A stretch of DNA of 64,000 nt from Chloroflexota bacterium (lineage in GTDB: Bacteria; Chloroflexota; Anaerolineae; Anaerolineales; Villigracilaceae). Below are positions 42,589 to 51,634 of this stretch, piece by piece. The stretch spans positions 1 through 64,000 of the forward strand of contig JAKOVF010000138.1 in NCBI GenBank assembly GCA_029782225.1, in the 5' to 3' direction. A program made the position numbers and the translations under genes. The notes under the pieces are model-generated. The model saw only the letters and a program-made list of their open reading frames with translations, ran no database searches and had not been told where the DNA came from. Within the stretch, counting starts at the first letter, position 1, and each line of letters starts with the position of its first letter.

Positions 42589-44001
42589 ATGACAAACTGG
42601 AACGGCACCCGCACTCTTATTTTAGGCGCAGCGCGACAGGGGATCGCCCTCGCCCGCTGGCTCGCGCGTCACGGTTCACGCGTGACCTTGAGCGACTCGC
42701 GCAGCCTCGACGCGCTATCATCCGCCCGCGCATCCCTCTCGGACGTAGATGTGAAATGGGCCACGGGCGGGCATCCGCTCGAGCTGCTGGATGATTGCGA
42801 TGTGGTGTGTCCTTCCGGTGGAGTGCCGCTCGCCCTCCCGATCGTGCAGGAGGCCATAAAGCGCGCGATGCCACTCACAAACGATACACAGATCTTCATG
42901 GAAGTCGTTCCGTGCAAGACGATCGGCATTACCGGTTCTGCGGGCAAGACCACCACAACGACGCTGGTTGGCGAAATGGCGAAGTTGGACCGTGGAACAC
43001 GGACGACAGACGATGGTCAATCGTCAGTGGTCCGTGGTCGAGTATTTATTGGCGGCAACATCGGCGACCCGCTCATCAACTATGTGGATGACATGCAAGC
43101 GAACGATCTCGCCATTCTGGAGATTTCATCCTTCCAGCTCGACCAGATGACCATCTCGCCAAGCATTGCCGCCATCCTGAACATCACACCCAATCATCTC
43201 GACCGTCATGGCACAATGGAAGCGTACACTGCTGCGAAGGCCCGCATCATCGAATTCCAAAGTGACAAGGATACAGCCATCCTCGGCCGCGATGATCAAG
43301 GCGCATGGAGTTTGCGAAATCGAGTGAAAGGCAAACTGTTCACGTTCAGTTTGAGCAAATTAGACGAAGGTTTGGATGGAACATACCTGCACGATGGCTT
43401 GTTCAACCTGCGTGAAGGGAATGCCTATCTTCCGCTTATGCTGCGTGAAAAGATTCAATTGCGCGGAGACCACAATGTGAGCAATGTTCTTGCGGCGTTT
43501 GCCATTGGACATGCCGCTGGTTTCACGCTCGATGCCATGCTCGAAGCAGCAGAAGAATTCCGCGGCGTGGAACACAGACTGGAACTGGTCCGTGAGCTGC
43601 GTGGCGTGCGCTGGTATAACGACTCGATTGCCACCGCCCCCGAACGCAGCATGGCTGCCATCCGTTCATTCGATGAGCCCATCGTGCTCCTGCTCGGTGG
43701 TCGTGACAAGAATCTCCCGTGGGAAGATATCGCTGATCTTGTTCACCAACGTGTGGATCACGTAGTGCTCTTCGGTGAGGCAGCGGAAAAAATTGAAAAA
43801 ACGGTAGCAGGTTCAAGGTCAGAACGAGGCATTGACATTTGCCGCGTCAAAACTCTGAAAGATGCAATCGTCAAAGCCGCGGAAGTTGCCGAACCCGGCG
43901 ATGTTGTCCTGCTTTCGCCGGGCGGCACAAGTTTTGACGAGTTCGAGGATTTCGCGGAAAGAGGAGAGAGTTTTAGAAAATGGGTACAAGAGCTTTCGTA
44001 A
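42589..44001 (+). CDS. murD: UDP-N-acetylmuramoylalanine-D-glutamate ligase MurD
   Basis: A 470-residue Mur ligase adding D-glutamate. The N-terminal domain starts TRTLILGAARQGIALARWLARHG; the ATP loop is GITGSAGKTTTTTLVGEM; LNITPNHLDRHGTMEAY and HRLELVRELRGVRWYNDSIAT, then LLLGGRDKNLPW are MurD signatures. Between GEMAK and VFIGGNIGDPL, residues about 134-149 (about LDRGTRTTDDGQSSVVRG) look like translated intergenic repeat rather than family sequence. ATG 42589 gives the correct N-terminus; the frame from 42544 would include the palindrome. The last 22 bases overlap ftsW. Confidence 0.95.
   Translation: MTNWNGTRTLILGAARQGIALARWLARHGSRVTLSDSRSLDALSSARASLSDVDVKWATGGHPLELLDDCDVVCPSGGVPLALPIVQEAIKRAMPLTNDTQIFMEVVPCKTIGITGSAGKTTTTTLVGEMAKLDRGTRTTDDGQSSVVRGRVFIGGNIGDPLINYVDDMQANDLAILEISSFQLDQMTISPSIAAILNITPNHLDRHGTMEAYTAAKARIIEFQSDKDTAILGRDDQGAWSLRNRVKGKLFTFSLSKLDEGLDGTYLHDGLFNLREGNAYLPLMLREKIQLRGDHNVSNVLAAFAIGHAAGFTLDAMLEAAEEFRGVEHRLELVRELRGVRWYNDSIATAPERSMAAIRSFDEPIVLLLGGRDKNLPWEDIADLVHQRVDHVVLFGEAAEKIEKTVAGSRSERGIDICRVKTLKDAIVKAAEVAEPGDVVLLSPGGTSFDEFEDFAERGESFRKWVQELS
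42990..43036. repeat. Repeat-like insert inside murD
   Basis: The stretch contains GATGGTCAATCGTCAGTGG and GTCCGTGGTC, the GGTC-rich periodic pattern of dispersed intergenic repeats. It keeps the murD frame and adds roughly 15 residues between the ATP loop region and the next conserved block. Boundaries are estimated from where MurD family sequence resumes. Confidence 0.5.
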
Positions 44002-45227
44002 CCGATCGATCTTTTGCCGCCAAGCCGCGCGGCTTCGATATGCCTTTACTGGTGGTCGTCGTCGCGTTGATCGTGTTCGGCCTGGTGATGTTGTTCTCTG
44101 CTTCGTGGGACTTCTCCTTCGGCGCCTACGGCGACCCGATGCACATGTTCAACCGCCAGCTTATCTGGCTCGGACTCGGCGCAATCGGTGCGCTCATCCT
44201 GGCCTTCTTCGATTATCACCACTGGCGCAAATTCGTTGTGCCTGCCATGGCGGCAACCATTGTCCTGCTCATGATCGTATTGATCACCAGTGATGTGCAT
44301 CTCGGCGCGAAACGCAACCTGTGTGCCGAAGGTTCATGCCAGCCTTCCGAGATAGCCAAGTTGGTCTCGATTTTGTACTTGAGCGTGTGGCTGTATTCCA
44401 AACGCGAGCACCTGCACGATGTCACGCTTGGCTTGATCCCGCTCGGTGTAATCCTTGGTATCGTCGGCGGTTTGATCTACCAGCAGCCGGATTTGAGCGC
44501 GGCCGCGACCGTGATGATCCTCGGTGGGGTGCTGTTCTTCCTCGCAGGCGGCGACCTGAAACAGATCGGTGTGCTGCTCGTGGTGGCATTCATCGCTGGC
44601 TGGCTCATTGTACAGATCAGCGCCACAGGCAAGGCACGTGTGGATGATTTCATCGCTGGCATCAAGGACCCGTTGCAGGCTTCGTATCATGTACGCCGTT
44701 CCTTTGAGGCGATCGTCAACGGCGGATGGTTCGGTGTTGGGATTGGCCAATCCAAGTCGAAACTGACCGGCCTCCCTGTCCCGCCCACTGACAGCATTTT
44801 CGCTGTGGTGACCGAGGAGTTAGGTCTCTTCGGCTCGCTGGCACTGATATGTTTATATGCTGCGCTGGTGTGGCGGGGATACATGATCGCCCGCCGCGCA
44901 CCTGATATGCTCGGTACCTTGCTGGCTACCGGCCTCGTGATCTGGATCGGCATGGAAGCCCTTGTCAACATGGCGGTGATGGTTGGCCTGCTGCCCTTTG
45001 CCGGCAACGCGCTGCCGTTCATCAGCGCGGGCGGTTCCAACCTTGTTGCCACTTTGGGTGCGATCGGTATCTTGTTCAACATTTCCCGTCAGAAAGGTGA
45101 AGGCACGCGGACGGATGAAGAATGGAGGTCTTACGGTGCGGCTGCTGATTTGCGCTGGTGGAACGGGCGGCGGAGTGTATCCCGCCCTCGCCGTCCACAG
45201 CGCACTCACGAAAGACCACAGCGTTGA
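43980..45227 (+). CDS. ftsW: SEDS peptidoglycan polymerase FtsW
   Basis: A 415-residue SEDS protein polymerising lipid II at the septum with FtsI. About ten helices are visible. Motifs: FDYHHWRKFVVP, GSCQPSEIAKLVSILYLSVWL, QQPDLSAAATVM, then GKSKS/LTGLPVPPTDSIFAVVTEELGLFGS and FISAGGSNLVATLGAIGIL near the end. After the last helix (about residue 375) there is an Arg-rich tail of about 40 residues that overlaps the murG gene by 92 bases, an unusually long overlap. Confidence 0.95.
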   Translation: MGTRAFVTDRSFAAKPRGFDMPLLVVVVALIVFGLVMLFSASWDFSFGAYGDPMHMFNRQLIWLGLGAIGALILAFFDYHHWRKFVVPAMAATIVLLMIVLITSDVHLGAKRNLCAEGSCQPSEIAKLVSILYLSVWLYSKREHLHDVTLGLIPLGVILGIVGGLIYQQPDLSAAATVMILGGVLFFLAGGDLKQIGVLLVVAFIAGWLIVQISATGKARVDDFIAGIKDPLQASYHVRRSFEAIVNGGWFGVGIGQSKSKLTGLPVPPTDSIFAVVTEELGLFGSLALICLYAALVWRGYMIARRAPDMLGTLLATGLVIWIGMEALVNMAVMVGLLPFAGNALPFISAGGSNLVATLGAIGILFNISRQKGEGTRTDEEWRSYGAAADLRWWNGRRSVSRPRRPQRTHERPQR

Positions 45228-46230
45228 AACGTTGTGGGTCGGTGGTGAAGGCGGCATGGAGGAGGAACTCGTGAAACGCGCGGGCATTCCTTATCAATCC
45301 ATTCCAGCCGCTGGCGTGCATGGCGTTGGCCTGTGCGCTCTGCCTGGCAACCTCGCAAAACTCACGCGCGGTGTCGCTGCCTCGCGCCGCATCCTCAAAA
45401 ACTTTCACCCGGACGTGCTCTTCTTCACTGGTGGTTACGTCGCTGCACCGATGGCCTTTGCTGGACGGAATATCCCTACCCTGTTGTATGTCCCCGATAT
45501 CGAGCCGGGGCTGGCCTTGAAATTCCTCGCGCGTTTTGCGGACCGCGTCGCCATAACCGCGCCGGACTCGAAGAAATATTTCCCTTATCCAGAGAGACTC
45601 GTCCTCACTGGCTACCCGCTTCGTGCTGACCTCGCGGCCTGGTCCCGCGAAAAAGCGACTCAGCACTTCGGCATCCCCTCAAACGAGCGTGTGCTCCTGG
45701 TCACCGGCGGAAGCAAGGGAGCGCGTTCCATCAACATGGCCGTGCTCAAGCACCTCAAGGACCTGTTAGGAATCGCTCACGTGATCCACATCACCGGGTC
45801 GCTGGATTGGCCCACAGTCGAAAAAGCCGCGGCTGAGTTACCAGCGCAAATCAAATCTCGCTATCATCATTTTCCTTATTTGCACGAAATGGGCGCGGCG
45901 CTTTCCATCGCAGATGTGGTCGTCTCACGCGCCGGCGCGTCGGCATTGGGTGAATATCCATTCTTTGGATTGCCTGCCATTCTGGTTCCCTATCCTTATG
46001 CATGGCGCTATCAGAAAGTCAACGCGGATTATCTCGCACAGCGCGGCGCGGCCGTGGTCTTGCAGGATGAACTACTGGCCGAAAAGCTGCCGGTCCTTGT
46101 GAAAGACCTGCTTGAGAATTCAAACGCACGGGAGGCCATGCGCGCCTCCATGCAATCATTGTCCCATCCTGATGCGGCAGACGTCATTGCCAGGCATTTG
46201 TTCGAGCTGGCAGGAGGACAGCCCTTATGA
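45136..46230 (+). CDS. murG: Lipid II synthase MurG
   Basis: A 364-residue GT28 glycosyltransferase converting lipid I to lipid II on the inner membrane face. The GTG at 45136 is preferred because GGAGG lies eight bases before it and the family N-terminus (RLLICAGGTGG) follows directly. Motifs include PDVLFFTGGYVAAPMAFAG, LLVTGGSKGARSINMAV and VSRAGASALGEYPFFGLPAILVPYPYA. The loop GGTGGGVYPALA has Gly where most MurG proteins have His (GGTGGH). The stop overlaps the next start by four bases. Confidence 0.94.
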   Translation: MRLLICAGGTGGGVYPALAVHSALTKDHSVETLWVGGEGGMEEELVKRAGIPYQSIPAAGVHGVGLCALPGNLAKLTRGVAASRRILKNFHPDVLFFTGGYVAAPMAFAGRNIPTLLYVPDIEPGLALKFLARFADRVAITAPDSKKYFPYPERLVLTGYPLRADLAAWSREKATQHFGIPSNERVLLVTGGSKGARSINMAVLKHLKDLLGIAHVIHITGSLDWPTVEKAAAELPAQIKSRYHHFPYLHEMGAALSIADVVVSRAGASALGEYPFFGLPAILVPYPYAWRYQKVNADYLAQRGAAVVLQDELLAEKLPVLVKDLLENSNAREAMRASMQSLSHPDAADVIARHLFELAGGQPL

Positions 46231-46757
46231 TGAGCATCGTTTATATCTTCTGGATGTATGTCATCGTCTTTGCAGTGATTGGCGCGATGCGCGGCTGGGC
46301 CAAGGAATTGCTGGTTTCATTCAGCGTCATTACGGCGCTGGCGGTGAATCATTTGCTGCGGGCGTATCTGCCGATCGTAAGAGACCTCCCTGAAGGCGGC
46401 AGTTCCCTCTTCTGGATCCGCTCCATCATTCTGCTTGCCCTGGTCTATTTTGGTTATCAAACGGTCCTTGTTATTCCACGCCTGGCATCCAAGGCCGCCC
46501 GTGAACGTTTACAGGATGCCCTGTTCGGAGCAGTGCTGGGCGCCATCAATGGTTATCTGGTAGTAGGGACATTGTTGTTCTATTACTTCATCGCAGGGTA
46601 TCCCTACCCCAAGGTTGTCAGCATCCCGACGGACCCGGCCATCGTTGCCACCATCGACACCATGATGAAATACATGCCGCCCCGCCTGCTGGGTGAGCCC
46701 GGCATCTACTTTGCCGTCATTATCGTGCTGATCTTTATTATCGTGGTCTACATCTAA
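46227..46757 (+). CDS. CvpA-like membrane protein between murG and murC
   Basis: A 176-residue protein with four hydrophobic helices. The pattern AVIGAMRGWAKELLVSFSVI at the start and ALFGAVLGAINGYLVVGTLLFYYF in the middle is like the CvpA family (colicin V production), though the match is not strong. Translationally coupled to murG, so it is probably part of cell-wall or division function. The C-terminus is a final helix ending VVYI. Confidence 0.6.
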   Translation: MMSIVYIFWMYVIVFAVIGAMRGWAKELLVSFSVITALAVNHLLRAYLPIVRDLPEGGSSLFWIRSIILLALVYFGYQTVLVIPRLASKAARERLQDALFGAVLGAINGYLVVGTLLFYYFIAGYPYPKVVSIPTDPAIVATIDTMMKYMPPRLLGEPGIYFAVIIVLIFIIVVYI

Positions 46758-46796
46758 TGCGAAAAGCTGATCACTAGCAGCTAAGAGCTAACACTT

Positions 46797-48182
46797 ATGA
46801 CTCGCGTCCATTTCATCGGCATCGGCGGTTCCGGCCTCTCAGCGATAGCCCGTCTGCTCAAGGAGCGCGGCTACCAGGTGACCGGTTCGGACCGCCTCCC
46901 CTCGCAGTTCGCACTGGACCTGCAGAACGATGGTGTCACCGTTTTCATCGGACATCATCCACGCAACGTCACCGGCGCGGATTGGGTGGTGCGTTCCTCT
47001 GCGGTAACGGACGACAACCCCGAGGTCCAGGCTGCGCAGCATGCAGGCATTCCGGTCTACAAGCGGTCCGATTTCCTCGGTCAACTCATGGCGAACAAGA
47101 CCGGTATTGCTGTCGCCGGCACGCATGGCAAGACGACCACTACCGCCATGATTGCATGGGTGCTGTATATGCTGGGCCGTGATCCATCCTTCATCATTGG
47201 CGGCACGATGAAGAACCTCAACACGAACGCCCGCTCCGGCAACGGCGAACCGTTTGTCATCGAGGCAGATGAATACGACCGCATGTTCCTTGGCCTCAGG
47301 CCACGCATTGAAGTCATCACCAATCTGGAGCATGATCATCCCGACATTTACCCAACCTTTGAGGATATGTACACCGCCTTCGAGAACTTTGTTGACCTGC
47401 TCCCTCCGGATGGCACGCTGATCGCCAGTTCCGAAGATGAAGGCGCGGCCACATTGATCAGCTATGCGCGCAAGAAAAACCGAAGTGTAGTCTCCTACAG
47501 TCTGCAGGGCGAAATGACGATCAACAGCCCGCAGTGGATGCAGGCGCGGGCCGTCAAGCCCAATGCACGCGGCGGCTTCAACTTCAGCGCCATGACGAAC
47601 ATGACCGAGTTCTCAAAAGCCTCGGTGAATGTTTCCCTGCAGGTACCCGGCGAGCACAACATCCGCAATGCCCTGGCAACTCTCTCCGTCATTGCAACGC
47701 TGGGCATGTCGATTCAAATGGCAGCCGAGGCGCTCAACCAGTTTACCGGCACCAGCCGCCGCTTTGACGTGCGCGGCGAAAAACGCGGTGTCATCGTTGT
47801 GGATGATTATGCCCACCACCCTACTGAGATCAAGGCCACGCTCGCGGCCGCGCGTTCACGCTATCCTGATCGCCGCCTTTGGGCCGTGTGGCAGCCGCAC
47901 ACGTATTCGCGCACACAGACCCTATTCTATGAATTCTCGCGGGCCTTCACAGATGCCAATCACGTCCTGGTCACGGAGATCTATGCATCGCGTGAAAAAG
48001 CCCAGGACTTTTCCTCGGCTGAGGTCGTGAGTGCCATGCCCCATCCTTCTGCAAAGTTCACCGGCACGCTCGAAAACACAACGAAATATCTTCTCAAGCA
48101 TCTTCGCTCCGGCGACGTTTTGCTGGTTCTCTCCGCTGGAGACGCTGACCAGATCAGCGCAAATGTATTGAAAGGATTGTGA
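46797..48182 (+). CDS. murC: UDP-N-acetylmuramate-L-alanine ligase MurC
   Basis: A 461-residue Mur ligase adding the first L-alanine. It starts VHFIGIGGSGLSAIARLL (Rossmann-like N-terminal domain), with VVRSSAVTDDNPEV, the ATP loop VAGTHGKTTTTAMI, FVIEADEYDRMFLGL, TNLEHDHPDIYPT and the C-terminal VVDDYAHHPTEIKATL and WAVWQPHTYSRT motifs. Length is normal. A small palindromic sequence (46766-46783) precedes the gene. Confidence 0.97.
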   Translation: MTRVHFIGIGGSGLSAIARLLKERGYQVTGSDRLPSQFALDLQNDGVTVFIGHHPRNVTGADWVVRSSAVTDDNPEVQAAQHAGIPVYKRSDFLGQLMANKTGIAVAGTHGKTTTTAMIAWVLYMLGRDPSFIIGGTMKNLNTNARSGNGEPFVIEADEYDRMFLGLRPRIEVITNLEHDHPDIYPTFEDMYTAFENFVDLLPPDGTLIASSEDEGAATLISYARKKNRSVVSYSLQGEMTINSPQWMQARAVKPNARGGFNFSAMTNMTEFSKASVNVSLQVPGEHNIRNALATLSVIATLGMSIQMAAEALNQFTGTSRRFDVRGEKRGVIVVDDYAHHPTEIKATLAAARSRYPDRRLWAVWQPHTYSRTQTLFYEFSRAFTDANHVLVTEIYASREKAQDFSSAEVVSAMPHPSAKFTGTLENTTKYLLKHLRSGDVLLVLSAGDADQISANVLKGL

Positions 48183-48190
48183 GGTGCAAA

Positions 48191-48490
48191 ATGACTGAGC
48201 GAAAGAAAAAGACTGTTCATCCACCTATGAAGAGAAAGAGACCGGCGCTTTCGAAGGAATTCGCCGATATCGAAAAACTGTTGAACCAGCGAATCGAGCC
48301 GCTACGCAAAGCAAAAGCGACAACGACGAAGCGCACGTATCACGCTGAGACTTTAGGCCTGCCTCCGCTCAAAATGGTTTTAGTCCACGCTGAAAATGAC
48401 CGTGCCAATGCAGCCACAAAATCCAAGAAGGTGCTGACGCAGGAAGAAGCCGTAATGAAGATTATCGAGCATTTGACGAAGGCAAAATAA
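48191..48490 (+). CDS. Small basic protein between murC and murB, function unknown
   Basis: A 99-residue hydrophilic protein, strongly basic (N-terminal TERKKKTVHPPMKRKRPALS), with a helical C-terminus (TQEEAVMKIIEHLTKAK). No transmembrane segment or signal. The ATG at 48191 is the likely start, preceded by GAGGTG; an in-frame alternative begins at 48179. I recognise no family. Its place in the cluster suggests a link to wall synthesis or division, but this is inference only. Confidence 0.6.
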   Translation: MTERKKKTVHPPMKRKRPALSKEFADIEKLLNQRIEPLRKAKATTTKRTYHAETLGLPPLKMVLVHAENDRANAATKSKKVLTQEEAVMKIIEHLTKAK

Positions 48491-48496
48491 CATACG

Positions 48497-48539
48497 GACA
48501 ACCCCTTGCGGTTGTCGTGGACAGGGGCAAGCCCTGTCC
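48497..48539 (+). repeat. Two palindromes between the small gene and murB
   Basis: GACAACC (48497-48503) pairs with GGTTGTC (48510-48516), and GGACAGGG (48519-48526) pairs with CCCTGTCC (48532-48539). The second has the GGGGCAAGCCC form common in dispersed intergenic palindromes. Confidence 0.6.
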
Positions 48540-48551
48540 CAACGAGAAACC

Positions 48552-49484
48552 ATGACCACACCCGCCCGCCCTGTTGAAGTCCTCCGCACTCTTTTCGGAG
48601 ATGCTGTGCAAGAGAATGTGTCGCTTGCACCTTATACCTCCGCGCGGATTGGCGGAAACGCGGACGTGTTGGTTACCGTCAAGTCCGCGGATGAGCTGGC
48701 AAATGTAATGCAGGTGATATGGTCACAGGGCGTGCAATACTATATCCTTGGCGGCGGTTCGAATGTTCTGGTGAGCGATCAGGGCGTGCGCGGGATAACG
48801 GTATTGAATCGGGCGAAGGAAGTCAAATTTTTAAGCGGTGACCAACCCAGGGTCTGGTGCGAATCGGGTGTTGTCTTCAGCAACCTTGCCAATCGCTGCG
48901 CGTCGAAAGGCTATGCAGGATTGGAATGGGGCGCGACTGTTCCTGGCACGATCGGCGGCGCGGTGTACGGAAATGCCGGCGCGTTCGGCGGTGATGTTGC
49001 AGGCAATTTGATCTGCACCGAACTGTTGACAAGGAATGGCCGCGAGAGATTCTCCGCTCAACAAATGGGATATGGTTATCGCACGAGCATATTGAAAAGA
49101 AATGAAATCAAAGCCATCGTACTTTCGGCTGAGTTGAGTTTAAAAAACGCGACAAAAGAGGAAGTTACTGTTAAAATCGAAGAGTTCAGCGCGCGCCGCA
49201 AATCCACACAACCACCTGGCGCCAGCATGGGTTCAATGTTCAAAAATCCTGTCGGCGATTATGCAGGTCGTTTGATCGAAGCCGCGGGACTCAAAGGCAC
49301 CCGCATCGGTAACGCTGAAATCAGCACGCTGCACGGAAATTTTTTCGTCAATCATGGCAAGACCCAAGCGAGTGATGTGCGCGCATTGATTGATTTAACG
49401 CGTAAGACCGTGAAGGAAAAGTTTGGTGTTGAATTGGAGCTGGAGATCGAGCTGGTTGGTGATTGGCAAAAGAGTAGAGAGTAG
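48552..49484 (+). CDS. murB: UDP-N-acetylenolpyruvoylglucosamine reductase MurB
   Basis: A 310-residue flavoenzyme reducing UDP-GlcNAc-enolpyruvate to UDP-MurNAc. The FAD-binding part has YTSARIGGNADVLV and YILGGGSNVLVSDQGVRG; GLEWGATVPGTIGGAVYGNAGAFGG follows; the substrate domain has GSMFKNP with the catalytic serine, and a late glutamate in GNAEISTLHGNFFVN. ddl starts within three bases of its stop. Confidence 0.96.
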   Translation: MTTPARPVEVLRTLFGDAVQENVSLAPYTSARIGGNADVLVTVKSADELANVMQVIWSQGVQYYILGGGSNVLVSDQGVRGITVLNRAKEVKFLSGDQPRVWCESGVVFSNLANRCASKGYAGLEWGATVPGTIGGAVYGNAGAFGGDVAGNLICTELLTRNGRERFSAQQMGYGYRTSILKRNEIKAIVLSAELSLKNATKEEVTVKIEEFSARRKSTQPPGASMGSMFKNPVGDYAGRLIEAAGLKGTRIGNAEISTLHGNFFVNHGKTQASDVRALIDLTRKTVKEKFGVELELEIELVGDWQKSRE

Positions 49485-49486
49485 TG

Positions 49487-50605
49487 ATGTCGAACAGGAA
49501 GCTTCGGATTGCAGTCATATTCGGTGGTCGTTCAGGCGAACACGAGGTCTCGCTCATGTCCGCGCGTTCTGTACTGAACGTTCTAGACCCCGAGAAATAT
49601 GAAGTGACCCAGGTTGGCATTACGCTCGATGGTGAGTGGTTGAGCGGTGAGAACGTTCTGGAATGCATGGAAAAAGGTGACACTCGCAATCTGATGCGCG
49701 TGATCCCACCGACTGAGCCATCCCATTCATCGCTGTATATTCTTCGTTCAGCACGGGCTGATGAGAAACTGGAAACTCTTGCCGACATTGATCTTTACTT
49801 CCCGATGCTCCACGGTCCATTTGGTGAAGATGGGACCATTCAGGGAATGTTCGAAATGGCCGATGTGGCCTACATTGGCGCAGGTGTTCTCGGCTCCGCA
49901 GTCGGCATGGACAAAGCTGTCTTCAAAGATGTAATGCGTGCCAACAACATCCCGATCATGGATTCGATTTTGGTCTCGCGCAGTGAGATCGAGAAGGATG
50001 TCAATGTGGTGATCGAAAAAGCTGAAAAGATGGGTGCGTATCCGATGTTCACGAAACCCGTCAATCTTGGCTCATCTGTCGGAATCAGCAAATGCAATTC
50101 GCGCTCCGACCTCGGCGAAGGGCTGATGGAAGCCATTCGCTATGACCGCCGCGTTTTGATCGAGCGCGGTGCAGTCAATGCACACGAGATCGAAGTCAGT
50201 GTGCTGGGGAATGAGAATCCCGAAGCATCCGTTTGTGGCGAGGTTCTGCCGAGCCGGGAGTTTTATTCCTATGAATCGAAATACATTGACGGCACGTCCG
50301 GTCTGCTCATCCCTGCGCCCCTGCCCGCGGAAGTGAGTGACAAGGTTCGTGAGTATGCCGTCCAGGCCTACAAAGCCATTGATTGCGCAGGCATGGCACG
50401 CGCAGACTTCTTCGTCGAGCGCGATACCCATAGGGTCTTCTTGAATGAGTTGAATACTATACCGGGCTTTACCTCCATCAGCATGTACCCTAAGCTCTGG
50501 GAAGCCAGCGGACTCCCTTACGACAAACTGGTGGACCGTTTGATCGAGCTTGCCCTCGAGCGCAAAGCCGACCGCGACCGCACCGAACACAGGAGGAGCG
50601 TGTGA
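49487..50605 (+). CDS. ddl: D-alanine-D-alanine ligase Ddl
   Basis: A 372-residue ATP-grasp enzyme producing D-Ala-D-Ala for MurF. N-terminal VIFGGRSGEHEVSLMSARSV, DLYFPMLHGPFGEDGTIQGM, the ATP-binding YPMFTKPVNLGSSVGISK, and the metal-site motifs ADFFVERDTHRVFLNELNTIPGFT match the family. The ATG at 49487 follows the murB stop by two bases; the frame also has a GTG at 49484. The stop overlaps ftsQ by four bases. Confidence 0.96.
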   Translation: MSNRKLRIAVIFGGRSGEHEVSLMSARSVLNVLDPEKYEVTQVGITLDGEWLSGENVLECMEKGDTRNLMRVIPPTEPSHSSLYILRSARADEKLETLADIDLYFPMLHGPFGEDGTIQGMFEMADVAYIGAGVLGSAVGMDKAVFKDVMRANNIPIMDSILVSRSEIEKDVNVVIEKAEKMGAYPMFTKPVNLGSSVGISKCNSRSDLGEGLMEAIRYDRRVLIERGAVNAHEIEVSVLGNENPEASVCGEVLPSREFYSYESKYIDGTSGLLIPAPLPAEVSDKVREYAVQAYKAIDCAGMARADFFVERDTHRVFLNELNTIPGFTSISMYPKLWEASGLPYDKLVDRLIELALERKADRDRTEHRRSV

Positions 50606-51603
50606 GTTCAAGACGCGATCCTTCCCGGGCGGATGCTGTCCGCGGCCGGCTGAAAAAGCAAAACACGAAGCGTGTGGAACAGGTGACCAAGCGCGCCTAT
50701 AACCCCACGCCGACGCTCCCCTCACGCAGCAGGAGCTATACAGCAACCAGGCCACAGCGCAGTTCGAATCAACGCCTGTTCAACATTGCGCTTGGCGTCT
50801 TACCGGGCGTAAACGTCCGCAGGCCAGCCCTGCAGCTCCCCAGGTTGCAGCCCGGATCGAGAACCGCATCGATCGTCCTGACTGTTTTGATGGTTGCAGC
50901 ACTCTATCTGGCGTGGACCCTCCCCTACTTCCACGCGACGTGGGCCACAGTCATTGGCAATAACCGTGTCACAGCAGATGAGATCAACGCAGCATTGGGT
51001 GTGGCAGGCCATTCCATCTTCACGATCCAACCTGATAAAGTGGAAGCTCGCCTGCTGAGCAATTATCCTGAACTGGCTTCCGTGCAGGTGAAGGTCTATT
51101 TGCCGAACTATGTCTATGTGACAGTGACGGAGCGCGAGCCGGTCATTCTGTGGCAGCAGGGCGAAGGCTATACGTGGATCGACGCGGATGGTGTGGCATT
51201 TCGTCCGCGCGGCTTTGTGGCAGGCCTTGTCCCCGTGATTGGGAACGGGACACCGCCGGTACCGGATGAGTCAACCGCCGGCTCGCTCACGCCGCATCGC
51301 TATATGTCCAGGGAGATGGTCAATGCCATCCGCCTGCTGGCGCCGAGTATGCCGGCAGATGCTTTTATGGTGTATGACCCGCAGAATGGACTTGGCTGGA
51401 AGGACTCGCGCGGCTGGCAGGCCTACTTTGGCACGGATCCAAAGAATACGGCCCTGAAATTACGTGTGTATCAATCCCTGGTCGATTCGCTGATGGCGCG
51501 CGGCGTCGTTCCTGCCATCATCAACGTTGAATATCCGGATGCACCGTTCTATCGAATGGCACAACCGAGCCTTGGTAACAATAATGACGGTCAGTCACCT
51601 TAA
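50602..51603 (+). CDS. ftsQ: Cell division protein FtsQ/DivIB
   Basis: A 333-residue bitopic protein: a long basic cytosolic N-terminus of about 88 residues, one transmembrane helix (about 90-108, IVLTVLMVAALYLAWTL) and the POTRA domain (VIGNNRVTADEINAALGVAGHSIFTIQPDKVEARLL), followed by VTVTEREPVILWQQGEGYTWIDADGVAF. It couples FtsL-type proteins to the rest of the divisome. GTG start at 50602. A hairpin separates it from ftsA. Confidence 0.92.
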   Translation: MSSRRDPSRADAVRGRLKKQNTKRVEQVTKRAYNPTPTLPSRSRSYTATRPQRSSNQRLFNIALGVLPGVNVRRPALQLPRLQPGSRTASIVLTVLMVAALYLAWTLPYFHATWATVIGNNRVTADEINAALGVAGHSIFTIQPDKVEARLLSNYPELASVQVKVYLPNYVYVTVTEREPVILWQQGEGYTWIDADGVAFRPRGFVAGLVPVIGNGTPPVPDESTAGSLTPHRYMSREMVNAIRLLAPSMPADAFMVYDPQNGLGWKDSRGWQAYFGTDPKNTALKLRVYQSLVDSLMARGVVPAIINVEYPDAPFYRMAQPSLGNNNDGQSP

Positions 51604-51606
51604 TAT

Positions 51607-51634
51607 GTCGTTCTGAGGAGACGCTCAGAAGGAC
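51607..51634 (+). repeat. Hairpin covering the ftsA ribosome site
   Basis: GTCGTTCTGAG (51607-51617) pairs with CTCAGAAGGAC (51624-51634) with one mismatch. The 3' arm ends exactly before the ATG at 51635 and includes the GAAGG-like ribosome site, so folding would restrict ftsA translation. Confidence 0.65.
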
